A stretch of 64,000 nt of DNA from Actinobacteria bacterium IMCC26103 (GTDB lineage Bacteria > Actinomycetota > Actinomycetes > Nanopelagicales > Nanopelagicaceae): the NCBI GenBank assembly GCA_002284875.1, contig CP015604.1, positions 682,001-746,000 on the forward strand, read 5' to 3'. Each line of letters starts with the position of its first letter. Position 1 is the first letter of the stretch. The notes under the pieces were generated by a model. That model was not told the origin of the DNA. It made no database searches and saw only the letters and a program-made list of their open reading frames with translations. The position numbers and the translations under genes are program-made. Positions 9,032 through 18,075 of this stretch are shown here, one piece after another.

Positions 9032-10422
9032 AGCGCCTTCAATGTGAGAGATTCAATTGAATGCATACTCTCGCCCAGTAGCTGATTGGCACTTTCCAGC
9101 AGCTCCTTCTTACGCGATGCGCTGATCTGACCCAAACTCTGTGTCTCCATCAAATGCAGCGCCATCGTTACTCCAGCGATCTTTCCCTGTAGCGTTCCAA
9201 AGCGAGTATCAAAGAGAGATTGATCAATGACTTCATTGCGCAGCGATAAGAGATGGATTGCATCGCGTAAACCCAAACCCTTGGTGTTGGCGCCTTCAAA
9301 TTCTCGACCAATATTGACTACGACAGAGGCAATTACGGAGGCTACGTAGACTCCGTAGACAGATTTCAAACCTGAGTACCAAGGTGCATAAGGATTATTT
9401 AGATGAAATCCCAATGTGGGTTGATAAAGGTTAAAGACATATTGCACAGAAAATGCCGCGGCAAAGCCCAGGGGCATGAAGAAATAGCGATTTGCGGGAA
9501 ATCGCTTAATAAGAACAGATATAGGTGCAAGGATTGAGACGACAAAGATTGCACCCATGATTCCTGCCGCAATGCCTTTAATTCCATTTCGCGGGAATTG
9601 ACCCGTGGCCGAACCTAAAACCATCACCAAGAAGGTGAGACGAATAGAGATTATCTCTGGGATCACCTGTGACCAGTAAGTAATCTGTGGCCCAGAGTTA
9701 TATCCATCTTGGTAGCTCTTGCTACTTGCCTCATACTCTAACTTCTGCTGGTTGATCGCCCTTGATATCTCTTGGCTCTGGGTGAGAAGTTGGTGAAGGC
9801 CTTGCTCATTATCTGCATCACGACCTGCCAACAACTTCTGAATACCTGATCTGAGTACAACTACTTGCGGTAGCAATTGTGATTCAAAGACGCTGAGAAC
9901 ACGCTTTCGCTTCTCATCCTCTTGGTCTGTGAGCTGAGTGCGCTCTTCATGAAGTAGTCCACCAAGTGAGTTCAGGGCTTGAGTCTCAAGACGTCTGCGC
10001 TCGATCGTGCCAAAGTAAAAGGCGGTCACTGCCATGGCACCTGCCGTATATAAAACGGCTGCTGGAAGGCGAATGGGTAGCTCTGCCTCATACCCAAAGG
10101 CCCATACGGCATAGATAGCTGTGAATCCTCCACGCACGAGCCCAGTTGAAACCCAGACGAAGAGACAACGTGAGAGTTTTTGTAGTTTGGTTTTACGATC
10201 TCCAAGAACAAAGAGCTGCACAAGAAAGAGGTAGAGACTTGCAGTGAGTTCTCCGGCAAAGGCAATGGTTGCAGCCTGTGTTATGCCAACTCCATTGAGT
10301 AACTGTTCGCGTTCGATAGAAGTGAGAAAACCAAAGGGGAAGACTAATACGAGATAGGTGCGTATGGAGACGGCCCAACGTCCCGTTGCTGCGTATTTAA
10401 ATCGCTGCGCAGGAGATGTCAC
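9028..10422 (-). CDS. Sensor-kinase paralogue lacking acceptor His and ATPase domain
   Basis: About 464 residues with the same plan as the next gene: two membrane blocks (about 20-140 and 260-375) separated by a soluble helical linker. It stops after the segment that aligns with the dimerisation helix of its neighbour (RFGTLQGKIAGVTM against VHAEVQSQLIACKL); the acceptor His is replaced by Phe (near residue 408) and no HATPase domain follows. It is therefore probably a non-catalytic partner or receptor subunit. The GTG at 10422 is preferred because it gives the same 4-bp overlap seen throughout this operon, with AAGG upstream; a GTG at 10449 would add nine residues and a 31-bp overlap with the response regulator. 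Confidence 0.65.
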   Translation of the reverse strand: MTSPAQRFKYAATGRWAVSIRTYLVLVFPFGFLTSIEREQLLNGVGITQAATIAFAGELTASLYLFLVQLFVLGDRKTKLQKLSRCLFVWVSTGLVRGGFTAIYAVWAFGYEAELPIRLPAAVLYTAGAMAVTAFYFGTIERRRLETQALNSLGGLLHEERTQLTDQEDEKRKRVLSVFESQLLPQVVVLRSGIQKLLAGRDADNEQGLHQLLTQSQEISRAINQQKLEYEASSKSYQDGYNSGPQITYWSQVIPEIISIRLTFLVMVLGSATGQFPRNGIKGIAAGIMGAIFVVSILAPISVLIKRFPANRYFFMPLGFAAAFSVQYVFNLYQPTLGFHLNNPYAPWYSGLKSVYGVYVASVIASVVVNIGREFEGANTKGLGLRDAIHLLSLRNEVIDQSLFDTRFGTLQGKIAGVTMALHLMETQSLGQISASRKKELLESANQLLGESMHSIESLTLKAL

Positions 10423-11063
10423 TTCACAACAACCTTGCCTTGCTGCCACATGCGCACAGCCAAGACCCGAGGATTGAAATCCTCATCACTCTTAATGCCT
10501 AAGCTCGCAAAAGTTCTCTGCACCAGCGTCTCTGTTGCACGAAGTGATGTCCCGCGCTTGCGCGCAATCGCAGCATTGGTAAACCCTTCAGCAAGCATCA
10601 ACAAAATCTCACCTTGCGTAGCGCTAATAACAATCCGCTCATTGTCTATTTCAGGGCGTACAGCCGCAGATGTTGAATTAGAAATTGATTCTTCAACCGC
10701 CCTGACCAGATCAGTAATTGAACCCAACTCAGATTTGACCAAATATGTAACCCCAGCAGGAATGGCCACACCGTTAGGAATAGCAAGGGCCGGGGAAGCA
10801 TGCGAAGTCAGCACGACCTTGCCCACCCATGGGTAATCCTTCTCAACAAACTGCAACAAGTCGGCACCGCTTGGCCCCACACCGAAGTTCAAATCTGTAA
10901 TCACAACATGCGGATCAAAGGTACCCACCAGCGCAATTGCCTGCGCTACCGAGGTCACCGCCTCTACCTGAAAGTTTGCACCCTCAAGCACTTCGCGCAG
11001 AAGATTTAGCGTGAACTCTTCATCCTCTGCCACAAGTACGCGTGCATGAAAGTCGGTAGCCAT
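10419..11063 (-). CDS. Two-component response regulator, NarL/LuxR-like
   Basis: A 214-residue protein. Residues 7-125 are a receiver domain with acidic pocket residues E13-D14, phospho-acceptor D57 (VVITDLNFG), the switch Thr/Ser in VVLTSHAS and Lys in YLVKSELGS. Residues 145-200 form a LuxR-type helix-turn-helix (ATQGEILLMLAEGFTNAAIARKRGTS) that is somewhat divergent from the canonical L-T-x-R-E-x-E-V-L start. It is the first gene of an operon with two sensor proteins and the sugar transferase that starts polysaccharide synthesis, so control of surface glycan is the simplest hypothesis. The target promoter cannot be named from the sequence. Confidence 0.85.
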   Translation of the reverse strand: MATDFHARVLVAEDEEFTLNLLREVLEGANFQVEAVTSVAQAIALVGTFDPHVVITDLNFGVGPSGADLLQFVEKDYPWVGKVVLTSHASPALAIPNGVAIPAGVTYLVKSELGSITDLVRAVEESISNSTSAAVRPEIDNERIVISATQGEILLMLAEGFTNAAIARKRGTSLRATETLVQRTFASLGIKSDEDFNPRVLAVRMWQQGKVVVK

Positions 11064-11133
11064 GCTTCTCCAATGGGTAAGACCTTAAGTTTATGGGGTT
11101 AGCCCCTCAGAAAATAAGACCTACTATCGGTTT

Positions 11134-12357
11134 TTACTTAGACTGAACTAGCTCGGCAACCCAATTCAGATACTTCTTACGTCCAACTTCAGAATCAAGG
11201 TTTGCATCAGCAAAAACTCTTCCTCGTTTAGCTAAATCAGCGAGTTTCTCCGGCTCTTGACTGAGTTCTTCAATTGCTCTAGCCAATGCGATTGGATCTC
11301 CCGCCTCAACTAACTCAGCTACACCATCTAAGAACTTCCAGGTTGCACCGCCGCGGGGCACAGCAGCAATCACAGCGCGCTGGCTATAGAGATAAGAAGT
11401 CAATTTACTTGGCAGGCTCATCTCCAACTGAGTACTTCGCTCATTCACCAGTAACAAATCAGCAGCTGATAACAACGCTGAGTAATCTGCATCAGAGACC
11501 GCCGGTAAGACCGAAATATTGCTCTTACCTTTACAGAGCGTCTTCAATGTACTTTCTTGGTTTCCATGTCCAACTAGATAAATCTTGATCTGAGAGTTAC
11601 TTCCCAAGAAATCAGCAGATTTAACAACATTTTCAAGATCTTGCTTTGCTCCCATATTGCCGGTGTGGATCACAATAAAATCATCTGCGGGCCAGGAAAA
11701 GCGTCTGCGAGCATCAGCTTTTTCAATGGCAACAATTGATCGAGCTGAGTAGTTAAGGATTTGGCTAATTCGCGATTTCTCAACACCTAGCCCAACAACA
11801 ACATCTCTCATAGCCGGGGAGACCACAACTAAGCCGTTAGCTGCGTGGAGTGCTCGTCCTTCAACAAAGTGGGCAATCTTTGAAATAAGCGCTCCACCGC
11901 GCAAGCCAGATTGCTTTGCACCAGCGCCTGATAGATCCTGCACAATTAGGCCAAAGGGAATTCTTAGCTTCTTGGCAATGCGCTTTCCCACAATTCCAGC
12001 AGCAACCGTTGGGACGCAGGCGACGATTGCATCAAAATCTCCAGTTTTAAACTCTTTAGAAATTCTTCTCAAATTCCACCAGAGTGAACTTTCAAAGCGA
12101 ATACGAATAAGTGCATTCATCTTCGGTGGAATGAGGTGCTTAGCGCGAATTATAAAGACACCGCTTTGTTCAGATTTACCTTCAACCATATGTGAATACT
12201 CAGCTGGAATTCTCCACCATGGGTAATGCGGCAGACTGGTCAATACAGTTACCGAATTACCAACCGCCTTAAGGCTTTCTGCAAGATCAGTTGTGTAGAC
12301 AGATATTCCAGTTGGCTCTGGCCAATAGTTTGTAGTTACTAGAAGTACTTGGGACAT
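11134..12357 (-). CDS. GT4 glycosyltransferase, WcaI/WbuB-like
   Basis: A 407-residue GT-B fold glycosyltransferase. The N-terminus (LLVTTNYWPEPTGISVYTTDLAESL) and HYPWW motif are typical of the WcaI/WbuB group; the C-terminal half carries IHTGNMGAKQDLENVV and the donor-binding region LLVNERSTQLEMSLPSKLTSYL, where PSKLxxYL is characteristic. It adds a sugar to a lipid-linked repeat unit; donor and linkage cannot be read. The gene begins 7 bp after the WcaF-like acetyltransferase stop, so the two form an operon, the same gene pairing found in colanic-acid clusters. Confidence 0.85.
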   Translation of the reverse strand: MSQVLLVTTNYWPEPTGISVYTTDLAESLKAVGNSVTVLTSLPHYPWWRIPAEYSHMVEGKSEQSGVFIIRAKHLIPPKMNALIRIRFESSLWWNLRRISKEFKTGDFDAIVACVPTVAAGIVGKRIAKKLRIPFGLIVQDLSGAGAKQSGLRGGALISKIAHFVEGRALHAANGLVVVSPAMRDVVVGLGVEKSRISQILNYSARSIVAIEKADARRRFSWPADDFIVIHTGNMGAKQDLENVVKSADFLGSNSQIKIYLVGHGNQESTLKTLCKGKSNISVLPAVSDADYSALLSAADLLLVNERSTQLEMSLPSKLTSYLYSQRAVIAAVPRGGATWKFLDGVAELVEAGDPIALARAIEELSQEPEKLADLAKRGRVFADANLDSEVGRKKYLNWVAELVQSK

Positions 12358-12364
12358 CTTGTAA

Positions 12365-12898
12365 CTACCTGGGTGGTTCTATTGGGCGAATCTCGCCTGC
12401 GATCAACATGGAATAGTCCGGTACTGATTTACGAACAATTTCACCAGCGGAAACAACGGAGCACTCACCAATGGTTACACCAGGTAGGACTTTTGCATCA
12501 AGGCAGATCCATGCGCCATCTCTAATTGTCACTGGCTTATGGGCGTACTCAAGTGAAGCGCTTCGATAATCATGGCCACCAGAGCAAATAATTGACCTTT
12601 GAGAAATGCAGACATCAGAACCGATTGTGATTTTTTCGTGGTTGATAAACCAAACCGCTTCACCAATCCAGCAGTTGTCGCCAATGTTTAAGTTTAAAGG
12701 CAGATGAATTCTCAATCCTCTACGGAAAATGACTTTGGACCCAATCTGCGCCCCAAAGGATCGCAGAACTTGAGATTTCACGACGCTTGGGACCAAAAAA
12801 GGCTTGATAAGTAAATTATCTGCAAAATACCAGATTGCACGATACAGTTTTCCAGGCACTGAATTATGAGGATTAAAACCTTGAAGATCCCTTTTCAT
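12365..12898 (-). CDS. WcaF-like hexapeptide-repeat acetyltransferase
   Basis: A 177-residue left-handed beta-helix acyltransferase. The start (LQGFNPHNSVPGKLYRAIWYFADNLLIKP) and the SGGHDYRSASLEY motif match WcaF-type O-acetyltransferases; hexapeptide repeats run from about residue 48 to 160, including IGDNCWIGEAVWF, ITIGSDVCISQRSII and KVLPGVTIGECSVVSAGEIV. It would transfer acetyl from acetyl-CoA to a sugar of the repeat unit in the cytoplasm. It is upstream of and co-directional with the WcaI-like transferase. An 81-bp gap separates it from the divergent glycosyltransferase at 12980 and should hold both promoters. Confidence 0.88.
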   Translation of the reverse strand: MKRDLQGFNPHNSVPGKLYRAIWYFADNLLIKPFLVPSVVKSQVLRSFGAQIGSKVIFRRGLRIHLPLNLNIGDNCWIGEAVWFINHEKITIGSDVCISQRSIICSGGHDYRSASLEYAHKPVTIRDGAWICLDAKVLPGVTIGECSVVSAGEIVRKSVPDYSMLIAGEIRPIEPPR

Positions 12899-12979
12899 GT
12901 ACGTATCTTATCGAGGTTAATCCGCGATAGATAAGTTCGAAATCGCAAATTTCTAGGAGAAACTCTGTAGACTTTAAGA

Positions 12980-14131
12980 ATGCGCGTTTTGATGATTACG
13001 TCTGGGCTTGATAAGAATTTTGGAGGTCCTCCTGAAGCAGTAACTGGTGCATCATGCGCACTTGTCAAATTGGGGGTAAGTACATCCGTAGCTGTTTTTG
13101 GTCAAACTCTGGACAGTTGGAATTCAAGTCACTTCAAGGAGATTTTGGAGTCAAACGCAGTCGAAACGCATCATTACCCTTCAAGATGGACAAGTAAATA
13201 TGGTGGGATTTGTGGTTGGAAGGATTTAATTTTTCTGTGGGATTCAATCAGAAAAGCCGATTACATTACACTTCACCAAGTTTATAACTTTCAGAATATT
13301 CTTTGCGCCTTAATTTTAAGAATTCAACATAAACGATTTGCGGTCATGCCTCACGGATCTATGACTTCATATCAGATAAGAAAACACCGGATCAGAAAAT
13401 ATTTTGTTAGTCCAATATTTATGAGGGGAGTTGTTAATAAAGCAGATAGAATTTTTGTTGCAACAGAAAGTGAGAAAGAAGAAATTCTGGTAAAGTGGCA
13501 AAACAAGACAAGCGTTGTTGGATTGGGTATTGCTACACATCTTGGATCAACCAGGAAACTAAAGCACGATAATCCGTGCTTTACTTTTATCTACATGGGT
13601 AGATTGGCGTCTAAAAAAAGAATTGATGTCGCTTTGCGTTCACTCAAGCTAGCTTCAGAATTATCATCGAAGCCAATTAAGCTGATTGTCTGTGGTACCG
13701 GTGAACAATCAATAGTCAACCAAGTTTATGAATATCAAAAAACTCCTGGTTTGCTTCAAGTAGACTACAGAGGGTGGGTTGGCGGTCTTGAAAAAGAGCA
13801 ATTGTTAAGATCCGCTGACTGTTTCATTCTCACCTCAGAAGATGAAAATTTCGCGATTGCCGTTGCAGAAGGATTGAGTTTTGGACTGCCAGCGTTGATT
13901 TCTAGCAAAGTCGCACTTTCAATTTTAGTAAAGCGATATTCGGCGGGAAGTGTCTTCACTGGACTTGACATTAAAGCAATTGCACTTGAAGCGCTCAAGA
14001 TTATGGATACAAATATGTACCACCTATCTGAAAATGCCTTTAATGCAAGCAAAGAATTAACATGGGATTTTGTTGGGAAAAATTGGGCAGATGAAATAGT
14101 TTTGCGTGTAAATCATGATAATTCCAATTAA
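12980..14131 (+). CDS. GT4 family glycosyltransferase
   Basis: A 383-residue GT-B glycosyltransferase. It starts MRVLMITSGLDKNFGGPPEAVTG, a typical GT4 acceptor-side P-loop region for transferases of the MSMEG/WcaL kind; VMPHGSMTSYQIRKHRIRKY and FIYMGRLASKKRIDV (donor domain start) are recognised GT4 motifs, and the LTSEDENFAIAVAEGLSFGLPAL block gives the E-x7-E donor-binding pair. The gene is clearly more AT-rich than the flanking core genes, in keeping with an exchangeable glycan island. Acceptor and sugar are unknown. Confidence 0.85.
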   Translation: MRVLMITSGLDKNFGGPPEAVTGASCALVKLGVSTSVAVFGQTLDSWNSSHFKEILESNAVETHHYPSRWTSKYGGICGWKDLIFLWDSIRKADYITLHQVYNFQNILCALILRIQHKRFAVMPHGSMTSYQIRKHRIRKYFVSPIFMRGVVNKADRIFVATESEKEEILVKWQNKTSVVGLGIATHLGSTRKLKHDNPCFTFIYMGRLASKKRIDVALRSLKLASELSSKPIKLIVCGTGEQSIVNQVYEYQKTPGLLQVDYRGWVGGLEKEQLLRSADCFILTSEDENFAIAVAEGLSFGLPALISSKVALSILVKRYSAGSVFTGLDIKAIALEALKIMDTNMYHLSENAFNASKELTWDFVGKNWADEIVLRVNHDNSN

Positions 14132-14168
14132 ATCCGGCGTTTTGTTTGCAGATGAACAACTTGAGAAA

Positions 14169-15296
14169 TCAATTTACTCTCTTTAACAGAAAATTTTCCC
14201 ACTTAATTGCAATGTCACAGTCGTCAAAGATTCTCAAAACTTCTGTAGCTGGTCGATTGAGTCCAAATTCACGAATGAATATCTCTGAATTCATTTCAGA
14301 AAGTTTGTGTAAGTTCGGGTGACTAATCCATTCTGTAACACCGGTATACTTAGATGCATAGACTTGCATCCCGGACTGAAGCGCCTCGACGACCGCTAAT
14401 CCCCATGATTCAGCACCAGGCGCAAGTAAGGCCAAGTTAGATTCCATCAGCGCCAAAACTTCATTATGAGGAATAGCCCCTATAAAGTTAACGCCAGTTT
14501 GTTTCTGAAGCCATTTAATCGTAGCGGGATCGTACTTCCCAACGATATCGACTGGAATACCTAATTTCTGTGCAATCTCTACTGCTAAATCAAGTCGCTT
14601 ATCCGGCGCAGATCGCCCCACATATAGAAATCGATTTGATCGTGAGAATTTAACTTGATTGACAAAATTAAGCGCGTTTTTTTCCAATAGGGGAATAACA
14701 AGAATTCTGTTGGGCTCAGCTCCGGAGAGTTGAATCGACTGTTTAGCAACATTTGAGTAGGTGATGTAGCCATTGAATTCTAGAAATACCTTCCGTGGCA
14801 TAACTGGAATTCCAGATGATTCGGATGCGTTATCCTGGTGATATTCCAATGTAGGAATACGCAAAGTATCTATAAGATCTTGCGTAAGCCATCGAATTTC
14901 AAGAAGTACTCGAACCCGCATTCTTGGAGGGATCAAATCCCAGATATCCCCAGGTATTATCAGCAAGTCATTTCTAAAAAAAAGCCAGACTAATCTAATT
15001 CTAAAAAAAAAGGACACTGAAGAAAAAAAGATACGCCAAAACAATGTAGAGCCTCTACTCCTGGATCGCACGACCATTTCTAAAAGCAAGGAATTTCTGT
15101 ATTCGACTTCTTGGGATCCCAAAAAATGACTTCGTGCGAGGAGCTTCCTCACATGAGAGGACTTGACTCGCTTCAGGATTTTTTGTATCCGACTAGAAGG
15201 TATCCAAACTCTAAGCACAGTTACACTGGCAAAATGTGTAAGCAATTCTTCTGAAATTGTTGAGAATCTATGTAGACTTACATATGAAATCTTCAT
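14169..15296 (-). CDS. GT4-like glycosyltransferase
   Basis: A 375-residue protein whose C-terminal half is a clear GT4 donor domain: RFLYVGRSAPDKRLDLAVEIA, VDIVGKYD, FIGAIPHNEVLALMESNLALLAPGAESWGLAVVEALQSG with the E-x7-E pair, and ASKYTGVTEWI. The N-terminal half is divergent and basic (KILKRVKSSHVRKLLARSH) with an amphipathic or membrane-associated look around 90-115. It is transcribed toward the GT4 gene at 12980 and divergently from the unknown gene at 15338. Sugar specificity is not readable. Confidence 0.8.
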   Translation of the reverse strand: MKISYVSLHRFSTISEELLTHFASVTVLRVWIPSSRIQKILKRVKSSHVRKLLARSHFLGSQEVEYRNSLLLEMVVRSRSRGSTLFWRIFFSSVSFFFRIRLVWLFFRNDLLIIPGDIWDLIPPRMRVRVLLEIRWLTQDLIDTLRIPTLEYHQDNASESSGIPVMPRKVFLEFNGYITYSNVAKQSIQLSGAEPNRILVIPLLEKNALNFVNQVKFSRSNRFLYVGRSAPDKRLDLAVEIAQKLGIPVDIVGKYDPATIKWLQKQTGVNFIGAIPHNEVLALMESNLALLAPGAESWGLAVVEALQSGMQVYASKYTGVTEWISHPNLHKLSEMNSEIFIREFGLNRPATEVLRIFDDCDIAIKWENFLLKRVN

Positions 15297-15337
15297 GACT
15301 GCTCCTGAACTTTGTCACCCTAGAACTGGAGAATATC

Positions 15338-16330
15338 TTGTTTTCAGAATGGGCGCTTAAAAATGGGGGGACGCTATTTCCGATTATCTTTAACGCAAAT
15401 CTGATTGCCAATAAAAGCCTACTCAACCCATCATTAAGTATATCCGAAGATGGAACCGGAACATTTGTATTTAGATCCACCAATTATCGGTATCTTAGAC
15501 CGGTAGGAAATCTGAGCAGCTTGACCTCCACTGGATCAATCCAATATTTGAGCTCTCAAACTGGAGCAATCTCAAACTCATTCTTCCTCGCGCACTATGA
15601 CTTTCCTTCTAATAATTTGAAAACTTCTATGACTATCGAAATAGACAGAATTCAGACGCCGCTATTGCCATTTTTAAGCGAATTTGATTACTCCACATTA
15701 GAAGATCTTCGTATAAGTAGACTCGATGCAAAAGTAATTTTGCTTGGGAATATTGCGACTACGGAAGGTAAACGTCGACCATTTTATTGTGAAATCGATT
15801 CAATAGATAGAGATCAAGATCAATTCCGTTTACTTAAGCAGCAGTCCTTAGAAATTTCAAACATGAATATGATCGAGAAAAACTGGCTCCCAATCGAAGG
15901 TCGCTATGGTGAATTTATTAGATGGCCTATGTCACTTAAAATGTCAGGAGACCGACTTGCACAAGTAATTTCGATCTTCCAACCAGAATTACAAACTGAA
16001 ATCTTTATCGAACAACCCAATATCTACGGAGGAAGCCAATTCGCTAGATATGAAGATGGATATATAAGCGTTATACATTTCAGAAAGAACGGAATTCGAA
16101 AAAATAATCATCAATATTTACACCAGTTTTTTTTCTACGATAAAGATTTAAACTTTATAAAAAATTCTAAACCATTCTCATTTTTAGGATTCGATACTGA
16201 ATTCTGTTCTGGTATATCCATTTACAAGGATAAGATTTATGTCTCTTTCTCCTGTAATGACAGTTTGAATTTTGTCCTATCTTTCAATAGAACCGAATCT
16301 CTGTGGGGTAGCACTCATGATTCCAAATAG
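15338..16330 (+). CDS. Unrecognised protein, possible beta-propeller glycan-related enzyme
   Basis: A 330-residue soluble protein with no signal peptide. I do not recognise it with confidence. The second half has short motifs spaced as in five-bladed beta-propeller glycosidase-like or glycosyltransferase-associated proteins: MIEKNWLPIEG near 177, GGSQFARYEDGYISVIHF near 230, HQYLHQFFFYDKDLNFI and a FLGFDTEFCSGISIYKDKIYVSFSCND end block. The start is a TTG with GGAG six nt upstream and an in-frame TGA at 15296-15298, so the N-terminus is well supported. It overlaps the next gene by 14 bp. Role in surface-glycan assembly is inferred only from position. Confidence 0.6.
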   Translation: MFSEWALKNGGTLFPIIFNANLIANKSLLNPSLSISEDGTGTFVFRSTNYRYLRPVGNLSSLTSTGSIQYLSSQTGAISNSFFLAHYDFPSNNLKTSMTIEIDRIQTPLLPFLSEFDYSTLEDLRISRLDAKVILLGNIATTEGKRRPFYCEIDSIDRDQDQFRLLKQQSLEISNMNMIEKNWLPIEGRYGEFIRWPMSLKMSGDRLAQVISIFQPELQTEIFIEQPNIYGGSQFARYEDGYISVIHFRKNGIRKNNHQYLHQFFFYDKDLNFIKNSKPFSFLGFDTEFCSGISIYKDKIYVSFSCNDSLNFVLSFNRTESLWGSTHDSK

Positions 16331-16811
16331 CCATTCTTTCCCTAGCGATCAGGTATTCCATGAGGCTATGATCGAGAATTCGGTTGATGGGATTTACGAG
16401 TTGGCTCAGACGTATTTCCATGTGAACGACTACGGTGCAAGTATTGCATTATGCACGTTCTGCCTATCGAAAATTGATAATGCACAACGATTTGAAATGC
16501 ATAGACCTCTAATTCTACTTTCTGCGAATTTATATAGAAGCGGGCTATCAAGAAGAGTTTACTTGAGACCTCTTGCAATCTCGCTTATTAGGAATCGAGA
16601 AATTCGAATTCTAGTTAAACTCCGGTCATTCCAAGATACCGTAAAGCATCTAAGTATCTTAGAGATGGTTGTAATCGTTTCACTTATATCGAGAATAGTG
16701 CTACTGGAGTCTTGGGGTATATTCCCAAAATCAAAAGATGTAATCTACCAAAGAGTTTGTAAACTAATTTATGGTTTTTGTACTGCTGTATCTCGCTGCA
16801 TAAATAGTTAG
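16317..16811 (+). CDS. Unrecognised 164-residue helical protein
   Basis: A small protein coupled to the previous gene: its ATG at 16317 lies 14 bp inside that gene and is preceded by GGGG seven nt upstream. The N-terminal half (FHEAMIENSVDGIYELAQTYFHVNDYGASIALCTFCLSKI, interrupted here into parts) looks like a single TPR-type helical pair; the rest is rich in hydrophobic helices (LEMVVIVSLISRIVLLE near 120). No family is recognised. The last 48 bp overlap the convergent polymerase gene. A partner of the 330-residue protein is the simplest guess. Confidence 0.55.
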   Translation: MIPNSHSFPSDQVFHEAMIENSVDGIYELAQTYFHVNDYGASIALCTFCLSKIDNAQRFEMHRPLILLSANLYRSGLSRRVYLRPLAISLIRNREIRILVKLRSFQDTVKHLSILEMVVIVSLISRIVLLESWGIFPKSKDVIYQRVCKLIYGFCTAVSRCINS

Positions 16812-18023
16812 AAAGAACCACCCAAATATATTTGTATCATTTTGCCCATAAAGTGGGCCCTGCAAAAGCGTAATGACTAGAACCGGAAGTAAGAAAACCA
16901 TAAAATTGTCACGATTGTTCACAAGCTTAGAAAATGATTTCATAAGTGACAAAGCCCAATAAAACCTAAAAATGATGATTGATAATCCTAGAAGAAGACC
17001 AGCCTCCTGCAATATCCTGTCTAAGTCCCTTTCTATCCATTGCTGGCTGATATTTGAGTATCCAACAACTCCTATTGTGTGACTTGCCAAACCGTCGCCA
17101 AAAAATGAGTGATCTATTGATTCAATCCAAGAAAACTGCTGGCTAATAAGGCGGAGTAAGGAATTCTCACTTTGTGATGCTTGATAAATTCGAGTCGAGA
17201 ACGCTTTAAGAGTACCTGGAAAAATCAAAAAGATTAAAGTGACTGAAATTCCAATCCATTTGCCTATTCGTATTTCGTTCGCCCTGAAAGTTTTGATTCC
17301 GAATGAAGAAGAAGTTCTATCGCGTCTCGAGATGATGAAATAAATGAGGTACTGAACGAGTACGATTGCCAATGCAGTTCTACTTTGAGACATTAAAAGC
17401 ATGGCTAGTGATGCCAGTTGCAGCAAAATAGCTTTGGATTTAGGAATTTGATCGACACTTGAGAGACAGTAGGCAACAACTACAGCTAAGTACAAGGTGA
17501 AACCAGTTGTTGATGTAAATGTTCCATACGCCCTTATGTAGCCATCTGCCGATGATAAATGTTGTAAGTTAGACAGATCCGATTTTTGAAAGTATGGCAA
17601 TTTGAGAGGCACCTGTAAAATTGATAAGAAGAAATTTGGGACCATTGAAATTTGGATAGTTCTCGACAAATCAAGGGATTTGATTGCGCCATCGTTACTA
17701 TCTGTCGAGACAAACAAAAGCATCCCAAGGCAATATAGATTTACTCCTTGAACAAAACCTGCCAGGGACATATTCCCGGATTCAAACTTCATGAATACCA
17801 AGATTATTGAGGTGATTAGGATTAGCCATGATATTGTATGGCGAAAATGCAACTGTTTAGGTCTATATTTGAGAAAGATTGCCAGAATAAGTAAGTCATG
17901 TACAAAATAGAGTGGTGTGGAAATTGAAGGGATAGCATTTCTTATGAATCCAAGATATATCCAAGATATGAAAAGACTTTTCCACAGAAAAACCTTCTGG
18001 GTACTTGGCGAGGCAACATTCAC
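16764..18023 (-). CDS. O-antigen ligase/polymerase (Wzy-like) membrane protein
   Basis: A 419-residue polytopic membrane protein with about eleven hydrophobic segments. The order of features is that of the O-antigen ligase/Wzy superfamily: a RAYGTFTSTTGFTLYLAVVV block near residue 165, an MSQSRTALAIVLVQYLIYF segment near 210, and a long loop near 290-325 (QFSWIESIDHSFFGDGLASHT) before the last segments. Such proteins polymerise lipid-linked repeat units on the outer face of the membrane, or ligate finished glycan. Sequence conservation in this family is low, so the call rests on topology, these motifs and the wzx and glycosyltransferase neighbours. Confidence 0.75.
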   Translation of the reverse strand: MNVASPSTQKVFLWKSLFISWIYLGFIRNAIPSISTPLYFVHDLLILAIFLKYRPKQLHFRHTISWLILITSIILVFMKFESGNMSLAGFVQGVNLYCLGMLLFVSTDSNDGAIKSLDLSRTIQISMVPNFFLSILQVPLKLPYFQKSDLSNLQHLSSADGYIRAYGTFTSTTGFTLYLAVVVAYCLSSVDQIPKSKAILLQLASLAMLLMSQSRTALAIVLVQYLIYFIISRRDRTSSSFGIKTFRANEIRIGKWIGISVTLIFLIFPGTLKAFSTRIYQASQSENSLLRLISQQFSWIESIDHSFFGDGLASHTIGVVGYSNISQQWIERDLDRILQEAGLLLGLSIIIFRFYWALSLMKSFSKLVNNRDNFMVFLLPVLVITLLQGPLYGQNDTNIFGWFFLTIYAARYSSTKTIN

Positions 18024-18075
18024 GTGCTCATGTTAGTAGACTGGTTTCGAAATTAGAAATGAATTCGATTTAGTA

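Noticed and set aside
11064-11133. GGGGTTAGCCCC as a terminator between the response regulator and the WcaI-like gene
   Set aside because: The stem is only four base pairs with no T-tract on the relevant strand.
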